Assembly: GCA_013389015.1 (NCBI GenBank)
Contig: JACAEE010000017.1
Location: 24,741-88,740, forward strand
Length of the DNA: 64,000 bases
Source: Hydrogenophilaceae bacterium
GTDB taxonomy: Bacteria > Pseudomonadota > Alphaproteobacteria > Caulobacterales > Aquidulcibacteraceae
Reading direction: 5' to 3'
Shown: positions 26,720 through 36,718 of the stretch, piece after piece
Layout: each line of letters begins with the position of its first letter
How positions within the stretch are numbered: position 1 is the stretch's first letter
Notes under the pieces: generated by a model
What the model saw: the letters and a program-made list of their open reading frames with translations, nothing else
Told to the model about the DNA's origin: nothing
Databases searched by the model: none
Translations under genes and position numbers: made by a program

Positions 26720-27373
26720 TCAGAACCGGCGCACGGCGCCGATCATCAGCGCGTGAGAATCGTAATCGGTGTCGTAGATGAAGCCGTCGGCGTCTTCGAT
26801 CTTTGGCTCCGCGACGCTGAAATAGCGATACTCGACGTCCATCGCCCAATCGGCGCTCAGCCGGACGCGCGCGCCCGCCATGCCCTGCCAGGCGAAGCCC
26901 CAGCCGGAATCGTCGGCGATGGGCGTGATCGTCCCGTCGAAAGCGCGATCAACGAAACCTTCATGCGTCACCTGGGCCGCGCCGATCCCCAGCCCGAAAT
27001 AGGGCGAGACGCGTCCCGCCCCGGCGCGCGGCGCCCAATAGCCGTTGGCCATGAACGCGACCGAGGAGGCTTGCCCTTCGCCGCCTCCGCCGGGCGTGAT
27101 GAACGCCTCGTCATTGTTGCGATAGGCGATCTCGCCTTCGATGCGGAACGTGGGCCCCAGCGCGCGCCCCACGGCGCCGGCGACGGCGAAGCCGTTGTCG
27201 AAGCTGGCGAACCGGTCCCGCTCGGAGACGTCGGGATACTCCAGCTCGGCGTCGCGCAGATTGGTGAGCCCGGCCGAGACGCGGGCGTATCGCTCCGCCT
27301 CCTGGGCGCGCGCCCCGTGAGCGAACATCGCCGCGGCGGCGCAGGTGACGATAAGGAACGTACGCAGTGTCAT
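26720..27373 (-). CDS. Outer-membrane beta-barrel protein
   Basis: A 217-residue protein with signal peptide MTLRTFLIVTCAAAAMFAHGARAQ. The mature chain alternates polar and hydrophobic residues in strands, such as FAVAGAVGRALGPTFRIEGEIAYRN, SPYFGLGIGAAQV, FAWQGMAGARVRLSADWAMDVEYRYF, and ends in AVRRF, the terminal Phe signal for BAM. This is the eight-stranded OmpA/OmpX/Omp25-type barrel. No peptidoglycan-binding domain is present. No substrate can be inferred. Confidence 0.85.
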   Translation of the reverse strand: MTLRTFLIVTCAAAAMFAHGARAQEAERYARVSAGLTNLRDAELEYPDVSERDRFASFDNGFAVAGAVGRALGPTFRIEGEIAYRNNDEAFITPGGGGEGQASSVAFMANGYWAPRAGAGRVSPYFGLGIGAAQVTHEGFVDRAFDGTITPIADDSGWGFAWQGMAGARVRLSADWAMDVEYRYFSVAEPKIEDADGFIYDTDYDSHALMIGAVRRF

Positions 27374-27495
27374 GTTTGGTCCTTCCGAAAACGCGCCCGC
27401 CGGCGGCGGGTCGGGGCGGGCTTCTAGGAAGGCGCGAACAGGCGGGCTCGCCGCTGCGCGCGGGCTTTCGCCGATTCTTTGAAAAGGCTGCAGAT

Positions 27496-28566
27496 TTAAG
27501 GATTCGGCGTGGATTCCTGACCGCGTTCGCCGCGCCGATAGGCTGATGGCGTCACCCCGTAGCGGGCCAGGAAGGCGCGATTGAACGGCCCCAGCGACGC
27601 ATAGCCGGAATCAAACGCGATCGCCGCGATGCCCCACTTGGCCTCTTTGGGGTCGGCGAGCCGGGCGGCGGCCTCCGCCAGCCGCCGCTCGGCCAGGAAA
27701 GCCGAGAAGTTGCGCGCCCCGCGCCGCTCCATGATGAGCCGTCGGAGCCGGTATTCGGGAATGCCCGCCCGCGCCGCCAGCGCCGCGACCGTCAGGCCCG
27801 GCTCCCGCCAGACCGCTTCCTGGTCCATCAGCGCGTCGAGCCGGGCGAGATCGGCGGCGTCAGGATCGGCGCCGCCCCCCTCCGGCGGTCGCGGCGGCGA
27901 CAACGGCAAGAGCGCCCGCTCGAACCGGAAGAAGTGCTGCGCCGCCGCCGCCATCAGTACGATGTCGATAATCGGCGTGAGCCGGCGAAGCGCGTACGCC
28001 AGCGCCGGCGCCGCGTCGGCCAGCAGCGGCCGCGACAGCGTCACCAGCGCGAGCAAGGCGGCCACGATCAGGATGCGCCCCCGCGCCCTGATCCGCGCTT
28101 CCACCAGATCCCCGCCCGCGCCGCGGAGAAGCAGATAGAGCGCGTGCGCGATCAGCACGCCGGCAGCCGCTCTGAGCGCCGGGCCGAACGGGGCGTCCGG
28201 CCAAATGAGCCGCGCCAGCGCCAGCGCCTCCAGGACCACGAGCCCGCCCCAATGCCAGAGCCGCGGCCGGAAGCCGTCCTCGAACACGGTCCGCACCGTG
28301 CGCCAGAAGAAGAACGGGCCCGACACCGCCAGCGCCTGCGCCAGCGCCGTCCAGAACGGCCGCACCTCGAGATCGTGGAACACCCGCAGCAGCGCGAACC
28401 CGGCTACCGAAACGAACAGCCCCACGCCCGGCCAACCGGCCGGGTGGCGGTCTCGGGCGCGCCAGAACGGCCCGATCATCCAAAGCGCCGCCGCGATCAG
28501 CGCGCCATGGGCCAGAAGGTCGAGTTCGTCCACGCCAGCTCCGCCTGCGCCGAGCGGCGCGGCCAT
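27496..28566 (-). CDS. AraC-family regulator with membrane-embedded sensor domain
   Basis: 356 residues. The first ~215 contain six or seven hydrophobic helices (for instance LLAHGALIAAALWMIGPFW, WPGVGLFVSVAGFALLRVF, ILIVAALLALVTLS), then an AraC/XylS DNA-binding domain at about 240-345 with two helix-turn-helix units (LTVAALAARAGIPEYRLRRLI and WGIAAIAFDSGYASLGPFNRAF, ending RYGVTPSAYRR). DNA binding by a membrane-anchored AraC is unusual but is known as a family architecture. GTG near codon 12 (VDELDLLAH) is an alternative start. The target is unknown; the divergent purL is probably unrelated. Confidence 0.88.
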   Translation of the reverse strand: MAAPLGAGGAGVDELDLLAHGALIAAALWMIGPFWRARDRHPAGWPGVGLFVSVAGFALLRVFHDLEVRPFWTALAQALAVSGPFFFWRTVRTVFEDGFRPRLWHWGGLVVLEALALARLIWPDAPFGPALRAAAGVLIAHALYLLLRGAGGDLVEARIRARGRILIVAALLALVTLSRPLLADAAPALAYALRRLTPIIDIVLMAAAAQHFFRFERALLPLSPPRPPEGGGADPDAADLARLDALMDQEAVWREPGLTVAALAARAGIPEYRLRRLIMERRGARNFSAFLAERRLAEAAARLADPKEAKWGIAAIAFDSGYASLGPFNRAFLARYGVTPSAYRRGERGQESTPNP

Positions 28567-28640
28567 CGGTTTACCGCGGCGGCGGCCGGAGAAAAGCGCG
28601 CGCTCTTCCCAGCGCCCGCGACGCAGGCTAAGCGGCGCCC

Positions 28641-30872
28641 ATGTCGCTTGATCCGATCGCGCCGGGAACGCTGGCGCTGGCCGAAGAATTCGGCCTTTCG
28701 CCCGCCGAGTACGAGCAGATCGTCGCGAAGCTCGGTCGCGTCCCGAACGTCACCGAGCTGGGCATCTTCTCGGTGATGTGGAGCGAGCACTGCTCCTACA
28801 AATCCTCCCGTGTGCACCTCGCCAAGCTGCCCACCAAGGCGCCGCACGTGATCTACGGCCCGGGCGAGAACGCCGGCGCCATCGATATCGGCGGCGGTCT
28901 CGCCTGCATTTTCAAGATGGAGAGCCACAACCACCCGTCCTTCATCGAGCCCTACCAGGGCGCGGCGACCGGCGTCGGCGGCATCCTGCGCGACGTCTTC
29001 ACCATGGGCGCGCGCCCGGTGGCGCTGTTGAACGCGTTGCGCTTCGGCGATCCGAGCCATCCCAAGACCCGTCGTCTTGTCGACGGCGTCGTGCGCGGCA
29101 TCGGCGGCTACGGCAATTGCGTCGGCGTGCCGACCGTGGCGGGTGAGACCAATTTCCACCGCCGCTACAATGGCAACATTCTCGTCAACGCCATGTGCGT
29201 GGGCGTGGCGCCGAAGGATCGCATCTTCACCAGCGCCGCCAAGGGCGCCGGCAATCCGGTGGTCTATGTCGGCGCCAAGACGGGGCGCGACGGCATCCAC
29301 GGCGCGACCATGGCCTCGGCCGAGTTCGACGATGAAGCCGAAGCGCAGCGCCCCACCGTGCAGGTCGGCGATCCGTTTCTGGAGAAGCTGCTGATCGAAG
29401 CCTGCCTCGAACTGATGGCGACGGACGCCATCATCGGCATCCAGGACATGGGCGCCGCCGGGCTCACCTCGTCGAGCGTCGAGATGGCGTCGAAGGGCGA
29501 AGCCGGCATCGAACTCGATCTCGATCGCGTGCCCGCGCGCGAAGAGGCCATGACGCCCTACGAATTCATGCTCTCCGAAAGCCAGGAGCGCATGCTCATG
29601 GTGCTCAAGCCCGGGCGCGAAGAGCAGGCGCAGGCGATCTTCCACAAATGGGGCTTGGACGCCGTCGTCATCGGCGTGACGACCGACACCCAGCGCCTCG
29701 TGCTGCGCTGGCACGGCCAGACCGTCTGCGATCTCCCGCTTGGTCCCCTGGCGGACGAAGCCCCGAAATACGAACGGCCCTTCGTGCGCCCTTCGGCGCG
29801 CGCGCCGGCGCGCATCGATGCGGCGGCGCTGCCGCCCGCGCCGTTCGCCGCGGCGATGGTCAAGCTCATGTCCTGCCCCGATCTCTGCTCCAAACGCTGG
29901 ATCTGGGAGCAATATGATCGCCACGTCATGGCCGACACGGTGGATGATTCAGGCCAGTGCGCCGACGCCGCGATCGTGCGCTTGCACGGGACCAACCGAG
30001 CGCTCGCCATGACCAGCGACGTCACGCCCCGCTATGTCGAGGCCGATCCGTTCGAGGGCGGCAAGCAGGCGGTGGCCGAAGCCTGGCGCAATCTCTCCGC
30101 CTGCGGAGCAACGCCGCTCGCCGTCACCGACAATCTGAATTTCGGCAGCCCCCAGCGCCCCGAGATCATGGGCCAGATCGTCGCCGCGATCGAAGGCATG
30201 GCCGAGGCCTGCAGCAGCCTCGATTTCCCCGTCATCTCCGGCAATGTCAGCCTCTATAACGAGACCAATGGCGAAGCGATCCTGCCGACGCCCACCATCG
30301 GCGGCGTCGGCCTGATCGAGAATATCGAGCGCCGCGCCGGCATCGGCGGCATGCAGGCGGGAGACCTTGTGCTCATGGTCGGCGACATGGAGGGATGGCT
30401 CGGCCAGTCCGTCGCGCTGCGCGAACTCCATGGCATGGAGGAGGGGGCGCCCCCGCCGGTCGACCTCGCCAAGGAGCGCACGCACGGCGATTTCGTCCGT
30501 GCGCTGATCGAAGAGGGGTTGGTGCGCGTCTGTCACGACGTGTCCGACGGCGGCCTCGCCTGCGCCGCCGCCGAGATGGCGCTTGAAGCCGATATCGGCC
30601 TCACCCTCGGCTATCGCGGGCCCTTGAGCGACCTTGAATTCCTCTATGGCGAGGATCAGGCGCGCTATCTCATCGCCGCCAGCCCCGAGCGCATCGCCGC
30701 CATCCAGCGCCGCGCGGAAGGCGCAGGGATTTACTGCCTCGTCGTCGGGGAAGCCGGCGGGGACGCCTTCGGCTATTTCGGCGCCATGCAGAAGACCGAG
30801 AAACTTCCCCTCGCCGATCTGCGTAAGGCTTACGAAGCCTGGCTCCCCGCCTATATGGGGGAGGCGGTCTAG
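28641..30872 (+). CDS. purL: Phosphoribosylformylglycinamidine synthase, large subunit II
   Basis: ATP-dependent step four of purine synthesis, small-type PurL (743 residues) that needs PurS and PurQ, neither of which is in this window. Seen: [13 protein letters not shown] with catalytic His50, the ATP region [35 protein letters not shown], then the second half [21 protein letters not shown] and [17 protein letters not shown]. It is followed 17 bases later by glutathione reductase, a likely shared transcript with no metabolic link. Confidence 0.97.
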   Translation: MSLDPIAPGTLALAEEFGLSPAEYEQIVAKLGRVPNVTELGIFSVMWSEHCSYKSSRVHLAKLPTKAPHVIYGPGENAGAIDIGGGLACIFKMESHNHPSFIEPYQGAATGVGGILRDVFTMGARPVALLNALRFGDPSHPKTRRLVDGVVRGIGGYGNCVGVPTVAGETNFHRRYNGNILVNAMCVGVAPKDRIFTSAAKGAGNPVVYVGAKTGRDGIHGATMASAEFDDEAEAQRPTVQVGDPFLEKLLIEACLELMATDAIIGIQDMGAAGLTSSSVEMASKGEAGIELDLDRVPAREEAMTPYEFMLSESQERMLMVLKPGREEQAQAIFHKWGLDAVVIGVTTDTQRLVLRWHGQTVCDLPLGPLADEAPKYERPFVRPSARAPARIDAAALPPAPFAAAMVKLMSCPDLCSKRWIWEQYDRHVMADTVDDSGQCADAAIVRLHGTNRALAMTSDVTPRYVEADPFEGGKQAVAEAWRNLSACGATPLAVTDNLNFGSPQRPEIMGQIVAAIEGMAEACSSLDFPVISGNVSLYNETNGEAILPTPTIGGVGLIENIERRAGIGGMQAGDLVLMVGDMEGWLGQSVALRELHGMEEGAPPPVDLAKERTHGDFVRALIEEGLVRVCHDVSDGGLACAAAEMALEADIGLTLGYRGPLSDLEFLYGEDQARYLIAASPERIAAIQRRAEGAGIYCLVVGEAGGDAFGYFGAMQKTEKLPLADLRKAYEAWLPAYMGEAV

Positions 30873-30889
30873 GACGCGCGAGGCGCACG

Positions 30890-32248
30890 ATGGCGAACTA
30901 CGACTACGATCTCTTCGTCATCGGCGCCGGCTCCGGCGGCGTCCGCGCGGCGCGGTTGGCGGCGCAGTCCGGCGCCCGCGTCGCGATCGCGGAGGAACAC
31001 CGCATCGGCGGCACTTGCGTGATCCGCGGCTGCGTGCCGAAGAAGCTGCTCGTCTATGGCGGCGAGTTCGGCCAGGCGTTCGAGGACGCCCGCGCCTTCG
31101 GCTGGTCCGCCGACAATGTCCGATTCGATTGGCGTACGCTGCGCGACAACGTCCAGGCCGAGGTGACGCGCCTCTCCGGCCTTTATCGCGCCAATCTCGA
31201 GAGGGCCGGCGTCGCGATCTTTGAAGAGCGCGCGGCGTTCGTCGATCCGCACCGGCTGCAGCTTGGCCGCTCGGGCCGCGTCGCCACGGCGGAGAAGATT
31301 CTGATCGCGACCGGGGGGCGCGCGCGGCCGCTCGCATGCGTCGGCGCTGATCTGGCGATCTCTTCCAACGAGGCCTTCCTGCTCGACGCCTTGCCCAAGA
31401 GCATCGCCATCGTCGGCGGCGGCTATGTCGCCGCCGAGTTCGCGACGATCTTCTCCAGCCTCGGCGTCGAGACGACGATCCTCTATCGCGGCGCCCAGAT
31501 CCTGCGCGGCTTCGACGACGACATCCGCGCCTTCGCCGCAGCGGAGATGCAGCGCACGGGCGTCGCCATCCGCTGCTCCGCTGACCTGGATTCGATCGCC
31601 CGCGAGGGCGACGGCTTCGTGATCTCCTTGCGCGGCGGCGAGACGCTGCGCGCGGGCCTCGTGATGGCCGCGATCGGCCGCGATGCGAACGCCGACGGCC
31701 TCAACCTCGAAGCGGCGGGCGTTGCGCGCACCATGAACGGCCAGATCGCCGTCGACGACTACAACCAGTCGAGCGCGCCCCACATCTTTGCATTGGGCGA
31801 CGTCGCCAACCGCCTCCAACTCACCCCCGTCGCCATTCGCGAAGGCCAGGCGTTCGCGGAGACGCAATTCTACGGCCGTCCCGCCGCCTTCGATCACGCC
31901 GACGTGCCGACGGCCGTGTTCTGCCGCCCGCCGATCGCGACCGTCGGCCTCACCCAGCATCAGGCCGAGGAGAAGTTCGGCGCCGCCGACATCTACAAGG
32001 CCGACTTCCGCCCCATGAAGCACATCCTCGCCGGCAATCCCGAGCGCGCCTTGATGAAGCTCGTCGTCCATCCCGTGACCGACCAGGTCCTCGGCGCCCA
32101 CATGGTCGGCCGCGACGCGCCGGAGATCGTCCAGATGGCCGCGATTGCGGTGAAGGCGGGGATCACAAAGACGCAATGGGACGCGACCTGCGCGCTCCAC
32201 CCCACGGCGGCGGAGGAATTCGTGCTGCTGCGCGAAAAGGCGCGCTGA
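30890..32248 (+). CDS. gor: Glutathione-disulfide reductase
   Basis: FAD/NADPH oxidoreductase that keeps glutathione reduced. FAD fold DLFVIGAGSGGVRAARLAA, redox-active pair in GGTCVIRGCVPKK (Cys43 and Cys48), NADPH fold IAIVGGGYVAAEFA, FALGDVANRLQLTPVAI, and C-terminal HPTAAEE with the partner His. The CVIRGCVPKK form separates glutathione reductase from lipoamide dehydrogenase and mercuric reductase. Length 452, normal. Confidence 0.95.
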   Translation: MANYDYDLFVIGAGSGGVRAARLAAQSGARVAIAEEHRIGGTCVIRGCVPKKLLVYGGEFGQAFEDARAFGWSADNVRFDWRTLRDNVQAEVTRLSGLYRANLERAGVAIFEERAAFVDPHRLQLGRSGRVATAEKILIATGGRARPLACVGADLAISSNEAFLLDALPKSIAIVGGGYVAAEFATIFSSLGVETTILYRGAQILRGFDDDIRAFAAAEMQRTGVAIRCSADLDSIAREGDGFVISLRGGETLRAGLVMAAIGRDANADGLNLEAAGVARTMNGQIAVDDYNQSSAPHIFALGDVANRLQLTPVAIREGQAFAETQFYGRPAAFDHADVPTAVFCRPPIATVGLTQHQAEEKFGAADIYKADFRPMKHILAGNPERALMKLVVHPVTDQVLGAHMVGRDAPEIVQMAAIAVKAGITKTQWDATCALHPTAAEEFVLLREKAR

Positions 32249-32443
32249 GTCCGTTAACGCCTTGAAACGCGGCGCGTCTGCGCGCGCCCCGGACACGCCC
32301 TCCACAACGCCTTCTTCTTGGCGCAGACTGCCTCTAGCAGAGCGGCGGGGAAGCGGCGCGAGAGGCCGGCTTAACCAAAAACTCACTCTCCGGTCGCAAC
32401 GGTTCGCCATCGCAAGACGGCGACGAGAAAAGGGGCGAGAAGC

Positions 32444-33316
32444 ATGCCCGCACGCATCGTGTCGGTGATCAATATGAAGGGCGGCGTGGGCAAGTCCACG
32501 ACGACGGTGTCGCTCGCCGAGACGCTCGCGGTGCATCATCGCCGGCGCACGCTGGTGATCGATCTCGACCCCCAGACCAACGCCTCCATCATGCTCGCAG
32601 GCCCCGAGAAGTGGAACGAGCTGCGCGAGGCCGAGCGCACCCTCGACTTCTATTTCGAAGCCTATGCGCTTCAGGAAAAACCCAAGCCCTTCAAAAGCCT
32701 CGTCGAGCACAAAGTGACCGACCTGAAGGGCAAGCCCGATGTCGCGCTGTGCGCCGCCGCGCCCGAGTTCCGTATCGTCGAGCGCGATATGATAGAGAAT
32801 TTCGTGAAGCGCGGCTTTCACATCGACGCGATCCAGAAATGGATCTGCGAGCGCTTCGCCCACGGCCTGCGCAGCGTCATGAACGAGACCGACGTCATTC
32901 TCGTCGATTGCCCGCCGGGCATTTCGCTCTTCGCCGAGGCCGCGCTCATCGCCGCCGACGCCATCATCGTGCCGACGATCCCGGACTATGTCTCGCGCCT
33001 GGGCCTCATCACCTTCCGCCGCCGCGCGCTCAGGCTCATCAATGAGCGGCGCGGCGGGCCGTCCAATCTCTTCGTCGTCGCCACCAAGTACGAGGACGAG
33101 ATGAGCCTGCACCGCTCGGAAGCGGGCCTGCTCAAGGACAATCTGGGCGAGGCCATGTTCGACGTGCGCATCCCCCAGCACGTGGACATCGCCCGCGCCG
33201 CCGAGTGGTCTGACAGCCCGCGCACATTCGAGCAGAAATACGGGGCGATGGCGGGGACGGTCCGCAAACTCGGCGACGAGTTCGTCGCCAAGCTGGAGCT
33301 CGCGCACGCCCTATGA
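32444..33316 (+). CDS. Orphan ParA-family ATPase
   Basis: A 290-residue Walker-type ATPase of the ParA/MinD class. Deviant Walker A is INMKGGVGKSTTTVSLAE with the signature Lys, A' is VIDLDPQTNAS, and Walker B is VILVDCPPGISLF. It has no N-terminal helix-turn-helix. Inserts KWNELREAERTLDFYFEAY and KKPKPFKSLVEHKV-type loops make it longer than chromosomal ParA. The stop overlaps the ATG of the next gene (ATGA), so the pair is translationally coupled. There is no parB or obvious parS. It may position a cargo other than the chromosome; it may also be a remnant of an integrated element. Confidence 0.9.
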   Translation: MPARIVSVINMKGGVGKSTTTVSLAETLAVHHRRRTLVIDLDPQTNASIMLAGPEKWNELREAERTLDFYFEAYALQEKPKPFKSLVEHKVTDLKGKPDVALCAAAPEFRIVERDMIENFVKRGFHIDAIQKWICERFAHGLRSVMNETDVILVDCPPGISLFAEAALIAADAIIVPTIPDYVSRLGLITFRRRALRLINERRGGPSNLFVVATKYEDEMSLHRSEAGLLKDNLGEAMFDVRIPQHVDIARAAEWSDSPRTFEQKYGAMAGTVRKLGDEFVAKLELAHAL

Positions 33317-33771
33317 GCCTCAACAAAACGCTCGACCGCCTGTTCGACGAAATCCGCCGCGAGGCCAAGCGCAACCCCGCCTTCGCCGATCGGCTCGATG
33401 CGGTCCTGCGCGCCCACGCCTCGCGGAGGGAGGTCGATGAAGCCGCGGTCGCCGAGGTTGAGGCACGCGCGCCCGAGCCGGCCCCGCCCCCAAGCAAGCC
33501 CTCGTCGAAGCCCAAGCCCGCGCCTGCGCCGCCGGCGAAGGTTGCGGCCCCCGCCATCAATCCGGTCGGCATCCTGCAGAAGGGCGGCGAGGATGCGCTC
33601 GAAGAGGCGCTCATCTCCCAGAACCGCGACGCGCTCTTGGCGCTCGTGGAGGAGCACAATCTCGATCCCTCCGGCGAAGCCGAGCGGCTCGACCGGGAAG
33701 CCCTCCAGGCCCATGTCGTGGCCCAAGCCAAGAAGCGCGTGGAGCGGGACAAGAAGCTTTTCGACTACTGA
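33313..33771 (+). CDS. Small ParA-partner protein, hypothetical
   Basis: 152 residues in three parts. An N-terminal helix (1-50, with FDEIRREAKRNPAFADRLDAVL) is followed by a Pro/Ala/Lys linker (about 52-83). A C-terminal helical domain (INPVGILQKGGEDALEEAL, then LVEEHNLDPSGEAERLDREAL, AQAKKRVERDKKLFDY) completes it. I recall similar LDPSG…LFDY tails on small genes next to ParA in alphaproteobacterial mobile or plasmid contexts, but this is unverified. The four-base overlap with ParA implies a joint function such as an adapter or activator. Confidence 0.7.
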   Translation: MSLNKTLDRLFDEIRREAKRNPAFADRLDAVLRAHASRREVDEAAVAEVEARAPEPAPPPSKPSSKPKPAPAPPAKVAAPAINPVGILQKGGEDALEEALISQNRDALLALVEEHNLDPSGEAERLDREALQAHVVAQAKKRVERDKKLFDY

Positions 33772-33913
33772 TCCGGGGTGACGCCCGCGTCGCGATTTTG
33801 AGCGCGATGGCGCGCGCCCGTGACCTAGCGGCGCCTGCGACGACGCGGAGAGCGATCCCGTTTGCCCGGCCCGGTCAATGCCAGTATGCGGATGGGCGCT
33901 TTGGAGGGCCTGA

Positions 33914-35911
33914 ATGTTCGAGAAAATCCTGATCGCCAACCGCGGGGAGATCGCCGTCCGCATCATCAAGACGGCCCGCCGCCTGGGGATCAAGACAGCC
34001 CTCGTCTATTCCGAGGCCGACGCCGACAGCCTGGCCGTCGAGATGGCCGACGACAGCCTGCTGATCGGCCCTCCGCAAGCCTCCGAATCCTACTTGAACG
34101 CCGACAAGATCATCGCCGCCGCCAAGGCGATGGGCGCCGAGGCCATCCATCCGGGCTTCGGCTTTCTCTCGGAGAAGGCCGAATTCGCCGCGCGCTGCGC
34201 CAAGGAGAAGATCGTCTTCATCGGCCCCAATCCCAAGGCGATCGACGCCATGGGCGACAAGATCCAGTCGAAACTGACGGCGGAGAAGGCCGGCGTCTCC
34301 TGCGTGCCGGGCTTCATCGGCGAGATCCGGGACGTGAAGCACGCCGTGCAAATCTCCGAGGAGATCGGCTATCCGGTGATGATCAAGGCCTCCGCCGGCG
34401 GCGGCGGCAAGGGCATCCGCGTCGCCTATAGCCGTAAGGAAGTGGAGGAGGGCTTCCCCGCCGTGCGCGCCGAGGCGAAGAACGCCTTCGGCGACGACCG
34501 CATCTTTATCGAGAAGTTCGTCACCGCCCCGCGCCACATCGAAATCCAGGTGATGGGCGACAAGCACGGCAACGTCGTGCATCTGTTCGAGCGCGAATGC
34601 TCCATCCAGCGCCGCAACCAGAAGATCATCGAAGAGGCGCCCTCTGCGCTCCTCGATGAAGAGACGCGCGCCAAGATGGGCGCACAGGCCGTCGCTCTCG
34701 CCAGGGCCGTGAACTATGACAGCGCCGGCACTGTGGAGTTCGTCGCCTCCGGCAAGGACAAGAGCTTCTACTTTCTGGAGATGAACACGCGTCTCCAGGT
34801 GGAGCATCCGGTCACCGAGATGATCACCGGCCTGGATCTTGTGGAGCTCATGATCCGCTCCGCGGCCGGCGAGAAGCTGCCCGTGAAGCAGAAGGATCTG
34901 AAGATCAAAGGCTGGGCGGTCGAAAGCCGCATCTATGCGGAGGATCCCTACCGCAACTTCCTGCCCTCGATCGGCCGGCTCCGCCGCTACCGGCCCCCCG
35001 AGGAGGGCGAGTTCGGCGATGTGCGCGTGCGCAACGACGCCGGCGTCCGCGAGGGCGACGAGATCTCGATGTTCTACGATCCCATGATCGCCAAGCTCGT
35101 GACCCATGCGCACGATCGCGAGGCCGCCATCGACGCCCAGGCCCGCGCGCTCGACAGCTTCGTCATCGAAGGCATCCAGGACAACATCCCGTTTCTCGGC
35201 GCGGTGATGGGCGAGCGCAAGTTCCGCTCCGGCGATTTCACCACCGCCTACATCAAGGACGTCTTCCCCGACGGCTTCCACGGCGTTCGTCCGGGTCCGG
35301 AGGAAGTCGAACTGCTTTCCGCCTGCGCGGCGTTCGCCCACGCCTTGAGCGTCGAGCGCGCCCGCAAGGTGAGCGGCGCCATCGCCGCCAACGGCAAGCC
35401 CGTCGAATGGGTGATCTCCATCGGCGGCGACTATGCGCCCGCGCGCGTGACCTTGACTGAATCCGGCGCCCTCATCGCGCTGCGCGACGGCAAGGCCAAA
35501 CCCCTCGCCACCGATTGGCGCCCTGGTCAGGTCGTCATGAGCGGCGATTTCGCCGGCGAGCAATTCGCTGTGAAGATCGCCCCGCACGGCGAGGGCTTCC
35601 GCCTGCGCTATCGCGGCATCGATGTGGTCGCGATCGTCGCCAGCGCCCGCGCCGCCGAACTGCACAAGCGCCTGCCGGTGAAGGAGCCGGCCGACACCTC
35701 CAATCTCGTGCTCTCGCCGATGCCGGGCCTCGTGGTCTCGATCGACGTGAAGCCGGGGCAGGAGGTGAAGTCGGGCGAAGGCGTCGCCATCGTCGAGGCG
35801 ATGAAGATGCAGAACATCATCCGCGCCGAGCGCGATGGAATCGTCGCGAAGGTCAACGTCGCCGCCGGCGCCAGCGTCATGGCCGACGAGGTTCTGGTTG
35901 AACTGGCGTAG
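33914..35911 (+). CDS. pccA: Propionyl/acyl-CoA carboxylase alpha (biotin) subunit
   Basis: Biotin carboxylase with carrier in one chain, 665 residues. N-terminal FEKILIANRGEIAVRI, ATP-grasp glycine loop IKASAGGGGKGIRVAY, the SIQRRNQKIIEEAPS segment and the catalytic region FLEMNTRLQVEHPVTE. A PCC-type BT linker follows (residues ~480-590). The biotin site EAMKM has its Lys at 631 near the end. The shape fits the alpha subunit of propionyl-CoA carboxylase rather than AccC (about 450 residues). The beta subunit is not in the window. With ivd it fits branched-chain amino-acid degradation. Confidence 0.92.
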   Translation: MFEKILIANRGEIAVRIIKTARRLGIKTALVYSEADADSLAVEMADDSLLIGPPQASESYLNADKIIAAAKAMGAEAIHPGFGFLSEKAEFAARCAKEKIVFIGPNPKAIDAMGDKIQSKLTAEKAGVSCVPGFIGEIRDVKHAVQISEEIGYPVMIKASAGGGGKGIRVAYSRKEVEEGFPAVRAEAKNAFGDDRIFIEKFVTAPRHIEIQVMGDKHGNVVHLFERECSIQRRNQKIIEEAPSALLDEETRAKMGAQAVALARAVNYDSAGTVEFVASGKDKSFYFLEMNTRLQVEHPVTEMITGLDLVELMIRSAAGEKLPVKQKDLKIKGWAVESRIYAEDPYRNFLPSIGRLRRYRPPEEGEFGDVRVRNDAGVREGDEISMFYDPMIAKLVTHAHDREAAIDAQARALDSFVIEGIQDNIPFLGAVMGERKFRSGDFTTAYIKDVFPDGFHGVRPGPEEVELLSACAAFAHALSVERARKVSGAIAANGKPVEWVISIGGDYAPARVTLTESGALIALRDGKAKPLATDWRPGQVVMSGDFAGEQFAVKIAPHGEGFRLRYRGIDVVAIVASARAAELHKRLPVKEPADTSNLVLSPMPGLVVSIDVKPGQEVKSGEGVAIVEAMKMQNIIRAERDGIVAKVNVAAGASVMADEVLVELA

Positions 35912-36476
35912 CGCCGCCGCCCTCTGCGCGCTCACGCTCAGCGCGTGCGCGCACGAGCCTGCCGCCCTTTCATCGCGCGACGCCGCCTGCCGCACGCCGA
36001 TGCCGCTGGAGCTGCGCCTGCGGCGCATGGAGGCGCGGATCGCGGAGGCCTATGCCGGCGCGCCGGCGCTCTCGGAAGCCGAGAAGCGCGAGATGGATCG
36101 CATCCAGCAATGCATGGCTGTCGGCGACGAGTGCTACGGCGAGCATTATGCAGCGGTGGAGAGCGGCCTCGCGCGGCGCGACATGATCCGCAGCGCCGCG
36201 TTCGATGTGCCCGACCTCGTGCGCCGCGCCATCGCGCTCCCGCTCGGCGCCGCGCGCACGGACCTGCTGTTGACGGCCGTGCTCGCCGCCGAAGAGGCCG
36301 AAGATGCGTTGCGCGCTTACGAGCACGACGAAGGCGAAGATGGTTATGGCGCCGGCCGCCTGGATCTCGTCAGCGCCGACGCGCAGCAAGCCATCATCTG
36401 CGACGCCGCCGATCTCGCCGCCGGCCGCACCCCCATGGCCTACGATCCGAACGCGGAGACACCAGACGGGCCCTAG
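35898..36476 (+). CDS. Hypothetical lipoprotein overlapping pccA
   Basis: A TTG start at 35898, inside the last codons of pccA, opens a frame with a lipoprotein signal (NWRSAAALCALTLSAC) with Cys17 in lipobox LSAC. The mature region of about 175 residues is helical, with four more cysteines (ACRTP, QQCMAVGDEC, IICDAAD). The overlap suggests translational coupling with pccA, although an outer or inner membrane lipoprotein has no obvious tie to the carboxylase. I recognise no family. The start could instead be a later codon, but then the signal peptide would be lost. Confidence 0.65.
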   Translation: MNWRSAAALCALTLSACAHEPAALSSRDAACRTPMPLELRLRRMEARIAEAYAGAPALSEAEKREMDRIQQCMAVGDECYGEHYAAVESGLARRDMIRSAAFDVPDLVRRAIALPLGAARTDLLLTAVLAAEEAEDALRAYEHDEGEDGYGAGRLDLVSADAQQAIICDAADLAAGRTPMAYDPNAETPDGP

Positions 36477-36658
36477 CGGTTCAGCGCTTCACGTCGGCGC
36501 GTTGCATCACCCGGCGTCGCCAGCATCAGCCGCGCGCGCAGGAACTCTCCCGTCGCGTCGGGCTGCGCGGTCATCAGCTCGTCGTAGAACCAGTCCTGTT
36601 CGCGCGGCGCGCGCGGCGCGGGCTTGGGGCTGGATTGCGGCGACGGCCTATTCGACAT
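36473..36658 (-). CDS. Small hypothetical protein (61 aa)
   Basis: ATG at 36658 is preceded by AGGAG seven bases upstream, a strong ribosome site. The peptide is rich in Pro, Ser and Arg at the N terminus and helical afterwards (QDWFYDELMTAQPDATGEFLRARLMLA, read as two segments). It lies 60 bases downstream of lipB on the same strand and overlaps the convergent lipoprotein gene by four bases. No family recognised. Confidence 0.45.
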   Translation of the reverse strand: MSNRPSPQSSPKPAPRAPREQDWFYDELMTAQPDATGEFLRARLMLATPGDATRRREALNR

Positions 36659-36718
36659 GCATTGCTCCTGCTCGCCCCGAGCGAAAGGATCGGGGCGGAT
36701 CGTGTTCTAAGCGAGGCC

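Noticed and set aside
33875..36028. Minus-strand ORF of 717 codons across pccA
   Set aside because: Antisense to a clear biotin carboxylase; composition HDA/LG-rich shadow.
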